Shown: piece after piece, positions 1 to 11,000 of the stretch | How the letters are laid out: every line of letters begins with the position of its first letter | Position numbering within the stretch: the stretch's first letter is position 1 | From: Methanobacterium sp. BAmetb5 | GTDB taxonomy: Archaea > Methanobacteriota > Methanobacteria > Methanobacteriales > Methanobacteriaceae | Length of the DNA: 11,000 nucleotides | Reading direction: 5' to 3' | NCBI RefSeq assembly: GCF_003491305.1 | Contig: NZ_CP022706.1 | Span: forward strand, 1,584,001 to 1,595,000 | Program-made: the position numbers and the translations under genes | Notes under the pieces: model-generated | The model's input: only the letters and a program-made list of their open reading frames with translations | Databases searched by the model: none | What the model was told of the DNA's origin: nothing

Positions 1-1395
<1,395 letters not shown>

Positions 1396-1443
1396 TTCAT
1401 TTACCTCTCATAACTGGGATTGTCCCGGGAACTAACAATGATT

Positions 1444-1459
1444 ATCAATATGATCAATA
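1444..1459. repeat. Short direct repeat at the inferred transcription start
   Basis: The heptamer ATCAATA occurs twice (1444-1450 and 1453-1459) separated by TG, directly over and upstream of the inferred start site of the DUF4011 gene. A 9-nt period close to one helical turn, just downstream of the TATA box, could be an operator half-site pair. It could equally be chance in AT-rich DNA. Confidence 0.25.
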
Positions 1460-1463
1460 CTGG

Positions 1464-1473
1464 TTTATTTATA
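1464..1473 (-). promoter_or_regulatory. TATA box for the DUF4011 helicase gene
   Basis: On the minus strand this reads TATAAATAAA. Archaeal TATA boxes centre about 27 nt before the transcription start, which puts the start near 1443 and gives a leader of roughly 48 nt containing the GAGGT ribosome-binding site. This suggests the gene can be transcribed separately from the upstream helicase, although no T-rich terminator lies between the two on the minus strand. Confidence 0.5.
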
Positions 1474-1514
1474 CTCTATATTAAAACTATCCCCCTTTTT
1501 TTTCATCAAGAGGG

Positions 1515-3263
<1,749 letters not shown>

Positions 3264-3287
3264 AGGGAATTATATTTTGGATAATGG

Positions 3288-3295
3288 TATAAATA
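3288..3295 (-). promoter_or_regulatory. TATA box for the DEAH helicase gene, leaderless transcript
   Basis: On the minus strand the sequence reads TATTTATA, centred about 28 nt upstream of the start codon at 3263. At archaeal spacing the first transcribed base would fall on or next to the A of the ATG. The absence of any purine-rich ribosome-binding site upstream of that ATG agrees with leaderless translation. Confidence 0.6.
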
Positions 3296-3627
3296 GGTAA
3301 AGTTTGACAGCGCGTGAGTAGTATTCTATTAAAAACAGTCTTGATTATTAATTTTTAAGTTGTTTATTTAAATATAATCATGGTTATGCATTTAAAAGGC
3401 TTTTATAGAAATGTTATAGGGTAATAACTTTTATTGGGGATGGTTATAATCCAATTTATATAATAAGGATATTCAAGTTTTTATTACTATATAAATGTTT
3501 ATAGAAATTCTTTAAAAGTCGTTTAATAACTTGAAGGGGTTGCAAGAGTCTATTTTTGGGTTTTTTAAATAAAGTAATACTATTCTTATTATTTTTAGTA
3601 ATATTTATATAGGTTTAGTAATAATTT

Positions 3628-3638
3628 TTTATATATAA
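3628..3638 (+). promoter_or_regulatory. Probable TATA box for the surface-protein gene
   Basis: TTTATATATAA centred near 3633 predicts a transcription start around 3660 and a leader of about 33 nt, which would carry the GGGGAT ribosome-binding sequences. Because the whole region is AT-rich, a neighbouring TATA-like stretch at 3601-3610 could serve instead. Confidence 0.4.
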
Positions 3639-3693
3639 TTATTATTAGAAGTTAGTAATTATATTCGGCAGGGGATCAATTGGGGATTGTTTG

Positions 3694-6600
3694 ATGAAAA
3701 GAAGGATTTTTTTATCAGTAGTATTTGTATTTCTTGTATTGGCGTTCTGTGGCTCAGTTTCTGGCGCAAATAATAACATTCAGCAAATTAGTCTCTCTTA
3801 TAATGGTAGTTTATCAGATGGGAATAGTTTAAGCCCTGCAATTAGTGCTGATGGCCGTTACGTTGTATTTTCATCACAGGGAACTAATCTGGTGAACAAA
3901 GATGATAATAATTGCAGTGATGTTTTCATTCATGATACTATATTGAATTTCACGGAAAGGGTTAGTATTTCTAATCAAGGTTTACAAGCAAATGGAGGCA
4001 GTTTTAGTCCTGCGGTTAGTGGGGATGGGCGTTATATAACTTTCACTTCTTACGCGTCGAATTTAGTTGCAGATGACACCAATGATTGTGCGGATATTTT
4101 CATTCGGGACCGGTTTTTGGAAACAACTAATCGTATCAGTATTTCAAATAGTGGCGAAGAAAGCAATGCCGATAGTTTTGGTTCTGAAATAAGTGCTACC
4201 GGGGATTACATTGCATTTTGCTCCTATGCCAGTAACTTGGTAGATAACGACAAAAATGAATATTCAGATGTTTTTGTTTATGATCGAACACAAAAAAGGA
4301 TAAAAAGAATTAGTATTTCAAATACGGGTGAAGAATCAAATTCTGATAGTTTATATCTAGATATTAGTGGGGATGGGCGTTACATTACATTCACTTCTGA
4401 TGCCAACAACTTGGATTTCAACGATAAAAACAATTGTCGTGATGTTTTCATTTTTGATCAGAGTTTGAATTTAATCAAAAGAATTGTGGGATATAATTTT
4501 ACTGAAGCTAATTCCGCCAGTATGGAATCAGCCATTAGTTTTGATGGTCGTTACATAGTATTTTCTTCCTATGCTGATAATTTAGTTCCTGAAGATAATA
4601 ATATGGTTTGTGATATCTTTGTATTTGATCAAATTTTAAATGAAATAGCGAGAGTGAGTGTAACCAGTGATGGAGAAGAATTTTCACAAAATTCAGGTGA
4701 ACCTGATATTAGTGGGGATGGGCGCTATGTGGGTTTCACCATAATTCAGCACATCGTTCGAAAAGCTACCAATAAGGAGGGTAATTCAAAATCGGTCATC
4801 CCTGTGGATAAGGGAATATTTCTCTATGATCGGGGTTTAGGAACAACCAGACTCATTAGTATTTCAAATAATGGAGATTTTGAAGATTCTAACAGCAGAG
4901 AACCAGGTCTAAGTTACAATGGCACTTATGTTGTTTTCAGCTCAGATTCATCTAATCTTGTGGGTAATGACACAAATAACTGGAAGGATATATTCATTTA
5001 TGAAAAATCTAACTATGAGGGTTTAATCGTATTTTTGCACCCTCAAATTGTCAAATCTGGAGATCAGGTTTTAATTAAAGCCTACGATGATCCCGGAACT
5101 CTAACCATAACTGTAGAGCTGTTTGGAGAAATCAAAAACTTAGTAAAGAATAAATATGGGGTTTGGGAAATTTATTTCCCTGTTTATCACGTACCAGACG
5201 GGAATTATACGGTCATTTGGCGATCTGTGGGTGCTAACGGGGATTATGAAACCATTAGTCTTAACTTAACGGTTGATAATACCCCACCAACAGTCACTGG
5301 TAATATAACTCCAGAAACGGTTCAGTATGGTGATTCATTAATTATCAGTGCGTCCTCGAACTCAGATACGAGGAGGATAAAAGTCAATATTTTGGGTGAA
5401 ACACTTCAAATGCATCAGGATTATGATATGGGGAGGGGTACATGGATATTACATTATTTTGTCCCTGATTTTCCTGATGGGAATTATCCAGTTATATTAA
5501 CTGCAATAGATAAAGCAGGAAATATTGGATTTTTAAAACTAAATTTAACTATAAATAATGATTTATACATTCTTCATGCTTCATTAACTCCCGAAATAGT
5601 AAAAACATTTGACCAGATCAACATAACTGCAAATTCCAATTATAATACGGTTGTCATTTCAGCTTTAATATTGGATGAAGTCTATCATTTAACTAAAACC
5701 GGTGATACTTGGAATTTACAATATTGTGTACCATATGCCCCAAATGGACATTATAGTGTCTTATTAACGGCAGAGAATGCTTTTGGAAGTCAAAAATATT
5801 GTTATCTTTATTTTGAAATTTTCAACCAGTTGGATAATATCTGCCCTATTCTTAATGCAAGTATCACTCCAAATTGCTGTTACCTTATTAATGGCATATT
5901 CAAAGAAAAACCCTTGATTGTTATAAACGTCTCAAGTGATACAGATACAATTAGTGTGAATGCTTCAATTGAAGGGGATAATATTGACTTAATTAGACAA
6001 TTAGATGGTTCATGGTTAGGATATTATGAGGCGTGGCTCCAAGAGGGTGTTTATCCTTTGTTCCTGACTGCAACTGACTGGTCGGGAAATCAGGGCTACA
6101 CTACTTTAAATCTAGTAATTGAGAACTTAGTCCCCATTATTAATGTAACCGTTGAGCCTAAAAGGCTGAAAGGTGATGAATTTTTCACGTTAACTGTTTC
6201 TACCAACCCCGACGCTGGGCTGGTTTATGTATACACTACCATGGATTGGGATTACACGGATTTAATTAAACAAACCGATGGATCCTGGATATTACGACGT
6301 GTTACTCCTTCCTGGTTTCAGGATCATGAGTATTCGATCTTGGTTATAGTTCAGTTTGGTATGGGCTGGGCCGACCAGAATACTCCCTCATTGATAGAAG
6401 TGAATTATGAGGCCTCAGTAATTGTAGATTCTTGTGCACCGTTCATTTTTGGTTTCGTAGTTCCTGAAGATATAAAATCGGGAGACCCACTTAGAATCGT
6501 TGCCCAAGTTTATCCTTCAAAATATTTAACCGATGACACTTGTGCAGTGACGGCCCAGGTTTTTGATGAAGTGTTTAATTTAACCAAGGTTTATGGGGAT

Positions 6601-7938
6601 GAAAATGGAAGTATTTGGGAGTACTATTATATCGTTCCCCCGGTTATTGATGGAGTGTATCCTGTTTTTTTAACAGCTTTTGATGATTTAGGGAACAATA
6701 GGACTCAAATGGTTCAATTCACCGTCGACAATACACCTCCTCCTATAATTACTAGAGTCAACACTCAAATCTTAAAATCAGGTGACACAATTGTGGTTTA
6801 CATAGATGATCATCCTGATATCAAGAACATATCCGCCGAAATTATTGGTGAAAACTTTCGTGCTCCTCAAGAACTTGATGAACACTGGGGTTATCTTTTC
6901 CGGGGATGGATTCTTGATTATAATGTCCCACCACTTCCTGATGGAATTTATAATATTCTGTTAACTGCTGTAGATTTTGTAGGGAATAAACAAGTCTTAT
7001 ACATTGCTTTCACTGTGGACAACACTCCTCCAGTAGTGAATGGGATGTTATATCCTACTGTTTTCAAATTTTTCGATTTTAGAGAATTGAGGATATTAAC
7101 AGTTACTGCAGTATCCTCTCCGGACACGAATGCTGTTTATGCCGCAATTGATGGAATTCAACGGTCGTTAATCTATTCTAATGGACAATGGGTGTTGGAG
7201 CATAGAGTTCCCCATATTTTGAATATTGGATCCCATTTGGTGACTGTGGTTGCCATTGATTATGCGGGAAATCAGGGTATTCTATATCTTTATTTCAATG
7301 TAGTGGGATTTAGTACTATAAATTTATATTATGGAGAATCAGGGCAGGTTTTATCCGGATCAAATGGAAATTATAATGCATCTGACAATTCTGTTGTTCC
7401 TGGCGGGAATAATGGTGGGTCTGGTGGGGGAGGTGGTGCAGAAGGGGGATTTTCAGGAGGGAATGGTCAATCTAGTTCAGGGCCTTCCATTAATTTAATG
7501 GATGTGCTTTTAATCATCCTTATAGTTTGTTTGATTCTCATATTGGTATTTTTATTTGCAACACAAATCGTTTATTTATTTTGGTTAATTATTTGGTTAA
7601 TTATGGACATGATAGCCGTAATTTCTTGGTTAGTCGAGTGTATGGCTTGTTTCATGGGAAGTTTTTTTTCCGCCCTACTTTTTGTGAATCCTTTTGCATT
7701 GATATTGAATGTTTTAGCTTTGGTTTTTAACCCCAGTCCAGCAAATATTTTAGATCTCGCTTTAACCTGGACTGGAGCATATTTATTCTTTATGGGAGCT
7801 TCAGAACTTTCTGTGCTCCTTGAAATACTTTCTGATGTTACCTTTCCACTGGTGGTTACCGAAGTACTCGATGGTGTTAGTGGATGGGCACACGATCGAA
7901 AGAATGAAATAATACATTTTATTAAAAAAATAAATTAA
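3694..7938 (+). CDS. Surface-anchored seven-bladed propeller / Ig-like repeat protein
   Basis: A 1414-residue protein, start taken at the ATG 3694, preceded by TGGGGATT; a TTG immediately before it (3691) would add one residue. Residues 1-25 form a signal peptide (KRR, hydrophobic core, SVSGA cleavage region). Residues about 27-441 form seven TolB/PD40-like repeats of about 58 residues with ISxDGRYxxF and NLVxxDxNxxxDxFxxD motifs. The N-terminal strand (29-45, QQISLSYNGSLSDGNS) matches the end of a repeat and probably closes the ring with blade 7. Residues 442 to about 1211 hold eight Ig-like repeats of about 90-100 residues, several joined by TVDNTPP linkers, with WxLxYxVPxxPDGxYxVxLTAxDxAGN-type motifs. 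A Gly/Ser/Asn-rich linker (about 1214-1266) leads to a membrane module (1269-1390) of probably four or five helices, then a short charged tail ending FIKKIN. There are many N-x-S/T sequons. The protein should be extracellular and anchored by its C-terminus; adhesion, sensing or envelope roles are possible, and function is unknown. Confidence 0.85.
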   Translation: MKRRIFLSVVFVFLVLAFCGSVSGANNNIQQISLSYNGSLSDGNSLSPAISADGRYVVFSSQGTNLVNKDDNNCSDVFIHDTILNFTERVSISNQGLQANGGSFSPAVSGDGRYITFTSYASNLVADDTNDCADIFIRDRFLETTNRISISNSGEESNADSFGSEISATGDYIAFCSYASNLVDNDKNEYSDVFVYDRTQKRIKRISISNTGEESNSDSLYLDISGDGRYITFTSDANNLDFNDKNNCRDVFIFDQSLNLIKRIVGYNFTEANSASMESAISFDGRYIVFSSYADNLVPEDNNMVCDIFVFDQILNEIARVSVTSDGEEFSQNSGEPDISGDGRYVGFTIIQHIVRKATNKEGNSKSVIPVDKGIFLYDRGLGTTRLISISNNGDFEDSNSREPGLSYNGTYVVFSSDSSNLVGNDTNNWKDIFIYEKSNYEGLIVFLHPQIVKSGDQVLIKAYDDPGTLTITVELFGEIKNLVKNKYGVWEIYFPVYHVPDGNYTVIWRSVGANGDYETISLNLTVDNTPPTVTGNITPETVQYGDSLIISASSNSDTRRIKVNILGETLQMHQDYDMGRGTWILHYFVPDFPDGNYPVILTAIDKAGNIGFLKLNLTINNDLYILHASLTPEIVKTFDQINITANSNYNTVVISALILDEVYHLTKTGDTWNLQYCVPYAPNGHYSVLLTAENAFGSQKYCYLYFEIFNQLDNICPILNASITPNCCYLINGIFKEKPLIVINVSSDTDTISVNASIEGDNIDLIRQLDGSWLGYYEAWLQEGVYPLFLTATDWSGNQGYTTLNLVIENLVPIINVTVEPKRLKGDEFFTLTVSTNPDAGLVYVYTTMDWDYTDLIKQTDGSWILRRVTPSWFQDHEYSILVIVQFGMGWADQNTPSLIEVNYEASVIVDSCAPFIFGFVVPEDIKSGDPLRIVAQVYPSKYLTDDTCAVTAQVFDEVFNLTKVYGDENGSIWEYYYIVPPVIDGVYPVFLTAFDDLGNNRTQMVQFTVDNTPPPIITRVNTQILKSGDTIVVYIDDHPDIKNISAEIIGENFRAPQELDEHWGYLFRGWILDYNVPPLPDGIYNILLTAVDFVGNKQVLYIAFTVDNTPPVVNGMLYPTVFKFFDFRELRILTVTAVSSPDTNAVYAAIDGIQRSLIYSNGQWVLEHRVPHILNIGSHLVTVVAIDYAGNQGILYLYFNVVGFSTINLYYGESGQVLSGSNGNYNASDNSVVPGGNNGGSGGGGGAEGGFSGGNGQSSSGPSINLMDVLLIILIVCLILILVFLFATQIVYLFWLIIWLIMDMIAVISWLVECMACFMGSFFSALLFVNPFALILNVLALVFNPSPANILDLALTWTGAYLFFMGASELSVLLEILSDVTFPLVVTEVLDGVSGWAHDRKNEIIHFIKKIN
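4016..4724 (+). repeat. DNA-level repeats in the propeller-encoding region (blades 2, 4 and 6)
   Basis: The 16-mer TTAGTGGGGATGGGCG is present exactly at 4016-4031, 4364-4379 and 4709-4724, encoding the ISGDGRY strand of blades 2, 4 and 6. Spacings of 348 and 345 nt correspond to two blades each. A second exact 13-mer, AGTATTTCAAATA (SISN), occurs at 4138, 4312 and 4858. Such identity at third codon positions points to relatively recent internal duplication or gene conversion. Confidence 0.8.
5017..7325 (+). repeat. Array of eight Ig-like repeats within the surface protein
   Basis: Eight tandem domains run from E442 to about residue 1211. The TVDNTPP boundary is clear after domains 1 (residues 526-532), 6 and 7, and blurred elsewhere. 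Domain 5 departs most from the consensus (RRVTPSWFQDHEYSILVIVQFG) and lacks the AGN turn. Domains 3 to 6 contain extra cysteines, including adjacent Cys-Cys in domain 4. The DNA is much more diverged than in the propeller, suggesting an older duplication history. Confidence 0.75.
7335..7494 (+). other. Gly/Ser/Asn-rich linker segment of the surface protein
   Basis: This stretch encodes about 53 residues dominated by Gly, Ser and Asn, with a Gly run near its middle, between the last Ig-like domain and the first membrane helix. It is probably flexible and extracellular, spacing the propeller and Ig stalk away from the membrane across the cell wall. Confidence 0.7.
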
Positions 7939-7961
7939 CTTAATATGATATGAGTGATACT

Positions 7962-8939
7962 ATGATAATTCCTCCGGAAATTATGGAATGGCAAAGAGAG
8001 GATATGATCGACGAAATCCTGGCTGATTATGAAGTAGAGGGAATTGAAGATATAATTCACGAGTTAGATCTCGTGAAAAGCAATGGTTCTTATGAAAAGA
8101 TGGCCAATAATTTTGGTATTGTGAATAAACGACGCAATTATATTATGGGCTGTTTTTTACCTTCTTTTGTCCGAAAAGAGAATTCACTAATTAAAATGGC
8201 ACGTGAAAATATGAAAAATCCCATTATTCCCAGACCATTCGGTGATACGTTTTGTTATGGGGAGTTCTGTTTGTTATATTTGTATCTAGAAGTTATTTAC
8301 TCGATGTATTCAGAGCGGAAGTTGAATTATGGGGATTTACGGAATATTTATTTGAGTGGTTTAGATTCTCGTCTGGTTTTTGCCCTGGAAAACTTTGAGA
8401 GTGTTTTACAGACACCGGAACCCACACCTGATTTTTTTCAAAGACTTAGAAAAATGCATTTTGTGGATAAACAGTCCGAAAAACTTTTTATAAAAATTAG
8501 CATGCTTAAAAGAGCCACACTACACAATGTATTGGGGTATTTCTTTTTTTCCAGCTTCCAATTATCTGAAATGATTTTACTTTCTGTACTTGCAGGATGT
8601 AGTGCTGCAGGAGATAATAGGGATAAAGTCAACGCATACGACGGTGTAAGGGCAAATTTAGCCTATCTCAAACTTGTAAGGACTGATATTACCCACTATA
8701 AGGCCCCTGGTATTCCGGAAACTGAAGTATACGATGATCTAAATGGCGAAAATGGGTTTGCGGGTCTGGAAAAAGATAAAGGTTATCTACTTTGTGAACA
8801 TTGCCTGGGAGTTTACCACCTTGAACTTGGTGAATCTCCTGAAGATTTTGAAACCTGTCAGTGTGGAGGGAAACTAATATATTATAAGAACTTTTTCGAG
8901 TTGGAAAATGAGCTACTCCGCCAAAAAATAGATATATAA
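7962..8939 (+). CDS. Uncharacterised protein with C-terminal zinc ribbon (paralogue A)
   Basis: 325 residues when started at the ATG 7962, chosen because GAGTGAT ends 3 nt before it, resembling the GGTGAT-type ribosome-binding sites common in methanobacteria. The ATG at 7950 adds four residues but has no such site. The reading frame begins only 23 nt (or 11 nt) after the surface-protein stop, so co-transcription is likely. The body is mostly helical, with no recognisable catalytic motif and no signal peptide. The C-terminus has C-x2-C ... C-x-C-GGKL (C278, C281, C299, C301 in this numbering) around LGESPEDF, a four-Cys zinc ribbon. Core blocks [28 protein letters not shown] and TDITHY are shared with the next gene. 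I recognise the ribbon as a methanobacterial add-on from memory only; the core family is unknown to me. Probably cytoplasmic; function unknown. Confidence 0.75.
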   Translation: MIIPPEIMEWQREDMIDEILADYEVEGIEDIIHELDLVKSNGSYEKMANNFGIVNKRRNYIMGCFLPSFVRKENSLIKMARENMKNPIIPRPFGDTFCYGEFCLLYLYLEVIYSMYSERKLNYGDLRNIYLSGLDSRLVFALENFESVLQTPEPTPDFFQRLRKMHFVDKQSEKLFIKISMLKRATLHNVLGYFFFSSFQLSEMILLSVLAGCSAAGDNRDKVNAYDGVRANLAYLKLVRTDITHYKAPGIPETEVYDDLNGENGFAGLEKDKGYLLCEHCLGVYHLELGESPEDFETCQCGGKLIYYKNFFELENELLRQKIDI

Positions 8940-9066
8940 ATTATTGTGGGCCGATTGTGTCATGATTCCCAATTAATCGTCAGCATCAGATTGATTGATT
9001 AAAAAAAATTATTATCAGAAGATCAGGGATTAAGGGGGTTAAAATATTTTTAGTAGGGTATATGAA

Positions 9067-9939
9067 TTGCAGTTTCGTAAAGCTTTGGATCGTATTGAAA
9101 ATGAAGATGTTGATGGTTTGGATGAAATTGTGTATTTAATGAAAATAATAAGGGATTCTGGGATATACAATGAATTAAAAAGAGCGTTTAAAATAAATCT
9201 ACATCTTTACAACTTAGAAGGCCTTTGTTCCGGAGAAATTTCACAGAGTAAAGTTTATTCTCAGGCTAAAGAGACTTTAGGTGTATTATTCCCAGAATCT
9301 GGATGTATAATTCGTTTTTATTATGTGCAAAAAATGTACACCTTAATCGAACTAAGATATTATATGACGGTTCAGCGGGAGTTAGATAAGGAAGATTTGA
9401 GGATTATCTATTCAAGTGGACTTGATAAAAGTCTTATTCAAGGCCTTAATGAGTTTGATAATGGATTAGAATATCCTGAACCTACTTTAGAATTCTTTCA
9501 GAAGTTAAAAATGGTTAAATGGGAGAATGATGATACTAAAAAATTTGCTAACAATTTGAGACTATTGAAGAATGAATTTGCATACCCTGGTTTTAGTTTC
9601 GTTAAATATTTTCGTCTATCCGCCATTGAAGATACTTTTATAAATTTTATCGGGTGTTGTTCTGCAGTTAATCAGGAACGGTACTACCTGAGTAAAAAAG
9701 ATATTATAACTGGTTACAAAACTTCATTAAAGCTCTTAAATACTGACATTGCTCATTATATTGTCCAAAACACGCGAAATGAACCTAACCGCGGATACCT
9801 TGTCTGTGATAGCTGTAATGGTTATTATAAACTTCAAATAGAGGAATCACCCGATGATTTCACTTCAGAGTGTGAATGCGGGGGTAAATTAAAATATAAA
9901 GAAAAATTAACATCTGCAGAAATCCAAACAATTAATTAA
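9067..9939 (+). CDS. Uncharacterised protein with C-terminal zinc ribbon (paralogue B)
   Basis: 290 residues with a TTG start at 9067; the frame has no ATG between the stop at 9040 and this point, and an AGGG about 8 nt upstream can serve as ribosome-binding site. The next in-frame ATG (9139) would remove 24 residues. It is clearly paralogous to the preceding gene: shared blocks are [12 protein letters not shown] (109-120), [12 protein letters not shown] (136-147), IGCCSA (195-200), LNTDIAHY (224-231) and the ribbon C247-x2-C250 ... C269-x-C271-GGKL around EESPDDF. The N-terminal 100 residues are much less alike. No signal peptide or convincing membrane segment is seen. The 127-nt gap to paralogue A lacks a T-run terminator, so read-through from the surface-protein operon is possible. 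Function is unknown; the pair suggests tandem duplication followed by divergence. Confidence 0.75.
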   Translation: MQFRKALDRIENEDVDGLDEIVYLMKIIRDSGIYNELKRAFKINLHLYNLEGLCSGEISQSKVYSQAKETLGVLFPESGCIIRFYYVQKMYTLIELRYYMTVQRELDKEDLRIIYSSGLDKSLIQGLNEFDNGLEYPEPTLEFFQKLKMVKWENDDTKKFANNLRLLKNEFAYPGFSFVKYFRLSAIEDTFINFIGCCSAVNQERYYLSKKDIITGYKTSLKLLNTDIAHYIVQNTRNEPNRGYLVCDSCNGYYKLQIEESPDDFTSECECGGKLKYKEKLTSAEIQTIN

Positions 9940-9981
9940 ACATATAATTGGCTTTTGATTTATGGTAACTGCAGCTAATTG

Positions 9982-10005
9982 TTTTTTACTCATTAAATAT
10001 TTTTT
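9982..10005 (+). terminator. T-rich archaeal terminator after paralogue B
   Basis: Two runs of six T (9982-9987 and 10000-10005) about 40-65 nt after the stop codon, without an obvious stem-loop, match the oligo-T terminators of archaeal RNA polymerase. This would end the unit containing the surface-protein and zinc-ribbon genes. Confidence 0.5.
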
Positions 10006-10043
10006 CATGAATTTAAGTTCTCGATATACCTATTAACTATAAT

Positions 10044-10051
10044 TATAAATA
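10044..10051 (+). promoter_or_regulatory. TATA box for cbiL
   Basis: TATAAATA centred near 10047 predicts transcription from about 10074, leaving a leader of about 15 nt before the ATG at 10089. That leader contains CGGTGTT, a partial match to the GGTGAT ribosome-binding sequence. Confidence 0.6.
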
Positions 10052-10071
10052 CAAACTATTATTCTAATTAC

Positions 10072-10811
<740 letters not shown>

Positions 10812-10812
10812 A

Positions 10813-10836
10813 TTTTTTTATTTTTTTCAATTTTTC
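10813..10836 (+). terminator. T-rich terminator after cbiL
   Basis: Three closely spaced T-runs of 7, 7 and 5 start 2 nt after the cbiL stop codon, with no hairpin. This is a strong oligo-T archaeal termination signal. Confidence 0.65.
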
Positions 10837-10895
10837 CTATATTTAGAGGGTTTTTCTAAAATCAAAGTACATCCTCTTATGGAAGGGGATTAAAA

Positions 10896-10903
10896 TATAA
10901 ATA
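10896..10903 (+). promoter_or_regulatory. TATA box for the gene at the right edge
   Basis: TATAAATA, preceded by the purine-rich GGGGATTAAAA that could act as a BRE. Archaeal spacing puts the transcription start near 10922-10926, next to GGTGGC, which lies 5 nt before the ATG at 10932. The leader is therefore extremely short. Confidence 0.6.
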
Positions 10904-10931
10904 GCACGGAAAATTATTGGTGGTGGCATAA

Positions 10932-11000
10932 ATGACGTTAAATTTATATTCATTGAACATGGAGAAGGGAATCCACTACGAAGGCATTGTAACTACGGTT
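10932..11000 (+). CDS. Probable DUF447 family protein, N-terminal fragment (runs off right edge)
   Basis: Only 23 codons are present: MTLNLYSLNMEKGIHYEGIVTTV. The MEKGxxYExIVTT pattern resembles the start of DUF447 proteins of methanogens, a flavin-reductase-like fold family of unknown function. The ATG is preceded by GGTGGC at good spacing and by a clear TATA box, so the start is well supported even though the family call rests on few residues. Confidence 0.5.
   Translation, partial: MTLNLYSLNMEKGIHYEGIVTTV

Larger units (their letters stand above)
3264..3693. other. AT-rich divergent intergenic region
   Basis: About 430 nt between the divergent helicase and surface-protein genes. It is strongly AT-rich, with many TATA-like stretches on both strands, so most cannot be judged as promoters. 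It contains a short interrupted palindrome, TAAAAG-G-CTTTTA (3393-3405), a weak ATTGG/CCAAT inverted pair (3433-3437 and 3451-3455), and two related stretches, TTTTATAGAAATG near 3401 and GTTTATAGAAATT near 3498. I see no convincing open reading frame, tRNA or structured RNA. Confidence 0.6.

Noticed and set aside
4016..4724. Regularly spaced identical 16-mers resembling an interspersed repeat array
   Set aside because: Spacing of about 345 nt is far too long for CRISPR and the repeats are in-frame parts of propeller blades.
7527..7730. Plus-strand 67-codon frame in the membrane-module region
   Set aside because: It is fully nested in another frame of the surface-protein gene, whose hydrophobic reading is the coherent one.
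8438..8632. Minus-strand 64-codon frame
   Set aside because: It is antisense to the region encoding conserved blocks of paralogue A and shows no start signals.
8973..9002. TTAATC/GATTAA inverted repeat between the zinc-ribbon genes as a terminator
   Set aside because: The arms are only 6 nt with an 18-nt loop and are followed by an A-run, not T, on the coding strand.
9062..9064. ATG as the start of paralogue B
   Set aside because: It is in a different frame that terminates before the conserved core.

Overview
The window looks like a piece of a methanogenic archaeal chromosome, most likely Methanobacterium or a close relative in the Methanobacteriales. The reasons are AT-rich intergenic regions with archaeal TATA boxes about 27 nt upstream of inferred transcription starts, oligo-T terminators instead of hairpins, an anaerobic-type corrinoid gene (cbiL), a DUF447-like start at the right edge, and a C-x2-C...C-x-C-GGKL zinc ribbon that I remember from many methanobacterial proteins. 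The assignment is inferred from sequence character only.

Left third (1-3263, minus strand): two helicase genes in tandem. The upstream one (1515-3263) is a complete XPD/DinG/Rad3-type DEAH helicase with an N-terminal zinc-binding Cys cluster and further cysteines where Fe-S helicases carry their cluster. The downstream one (1-1395, running off the left edge) is the N-terminal 465 codons of a DUF4011-type superfamily 1 helicase, with an acidic disordered insert and a Walker A motif. This part is noticeably richer in GC than the middle.

Middle (3264-10088): an AT-rich divergent intergenic region of about 430 nt, then a 4.2-kb gene for a surface-anchored protein: signal peptide, seven-bladed TolB/PD40-like propeller, eight Ig-like repeats, Gly/Ser/Asn-rich linker and a C-terminal multi-helix membrane module. 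Just downstream are two tandem paralogous genes of unknown function that share a helical core and a C-terminal zinc ribbon. No T-rich terminator separates these three genes, so they may form one transcription unit ending at the T-runs near 9982-10005. This is the accessory and least explained part of the window.

Right end (10089-11000): cbiL/cobI, a C20-methyltransferase of cobalamin biosynthesis with its own TATA box and T-rich terminator, then the first 23 codons of a probable DUF447 protein, again with its own promoter.

The most interesting material is the surface protein and the zinc-ribbon pair. The propeller carries DNA-level traces of two-blade duplication, one degenerate blade, and a multi-pass anchor that is unusual for such adhesin-like proteins. 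I see no CRISPR array, tRNA, rRNA, transposase or integrase.
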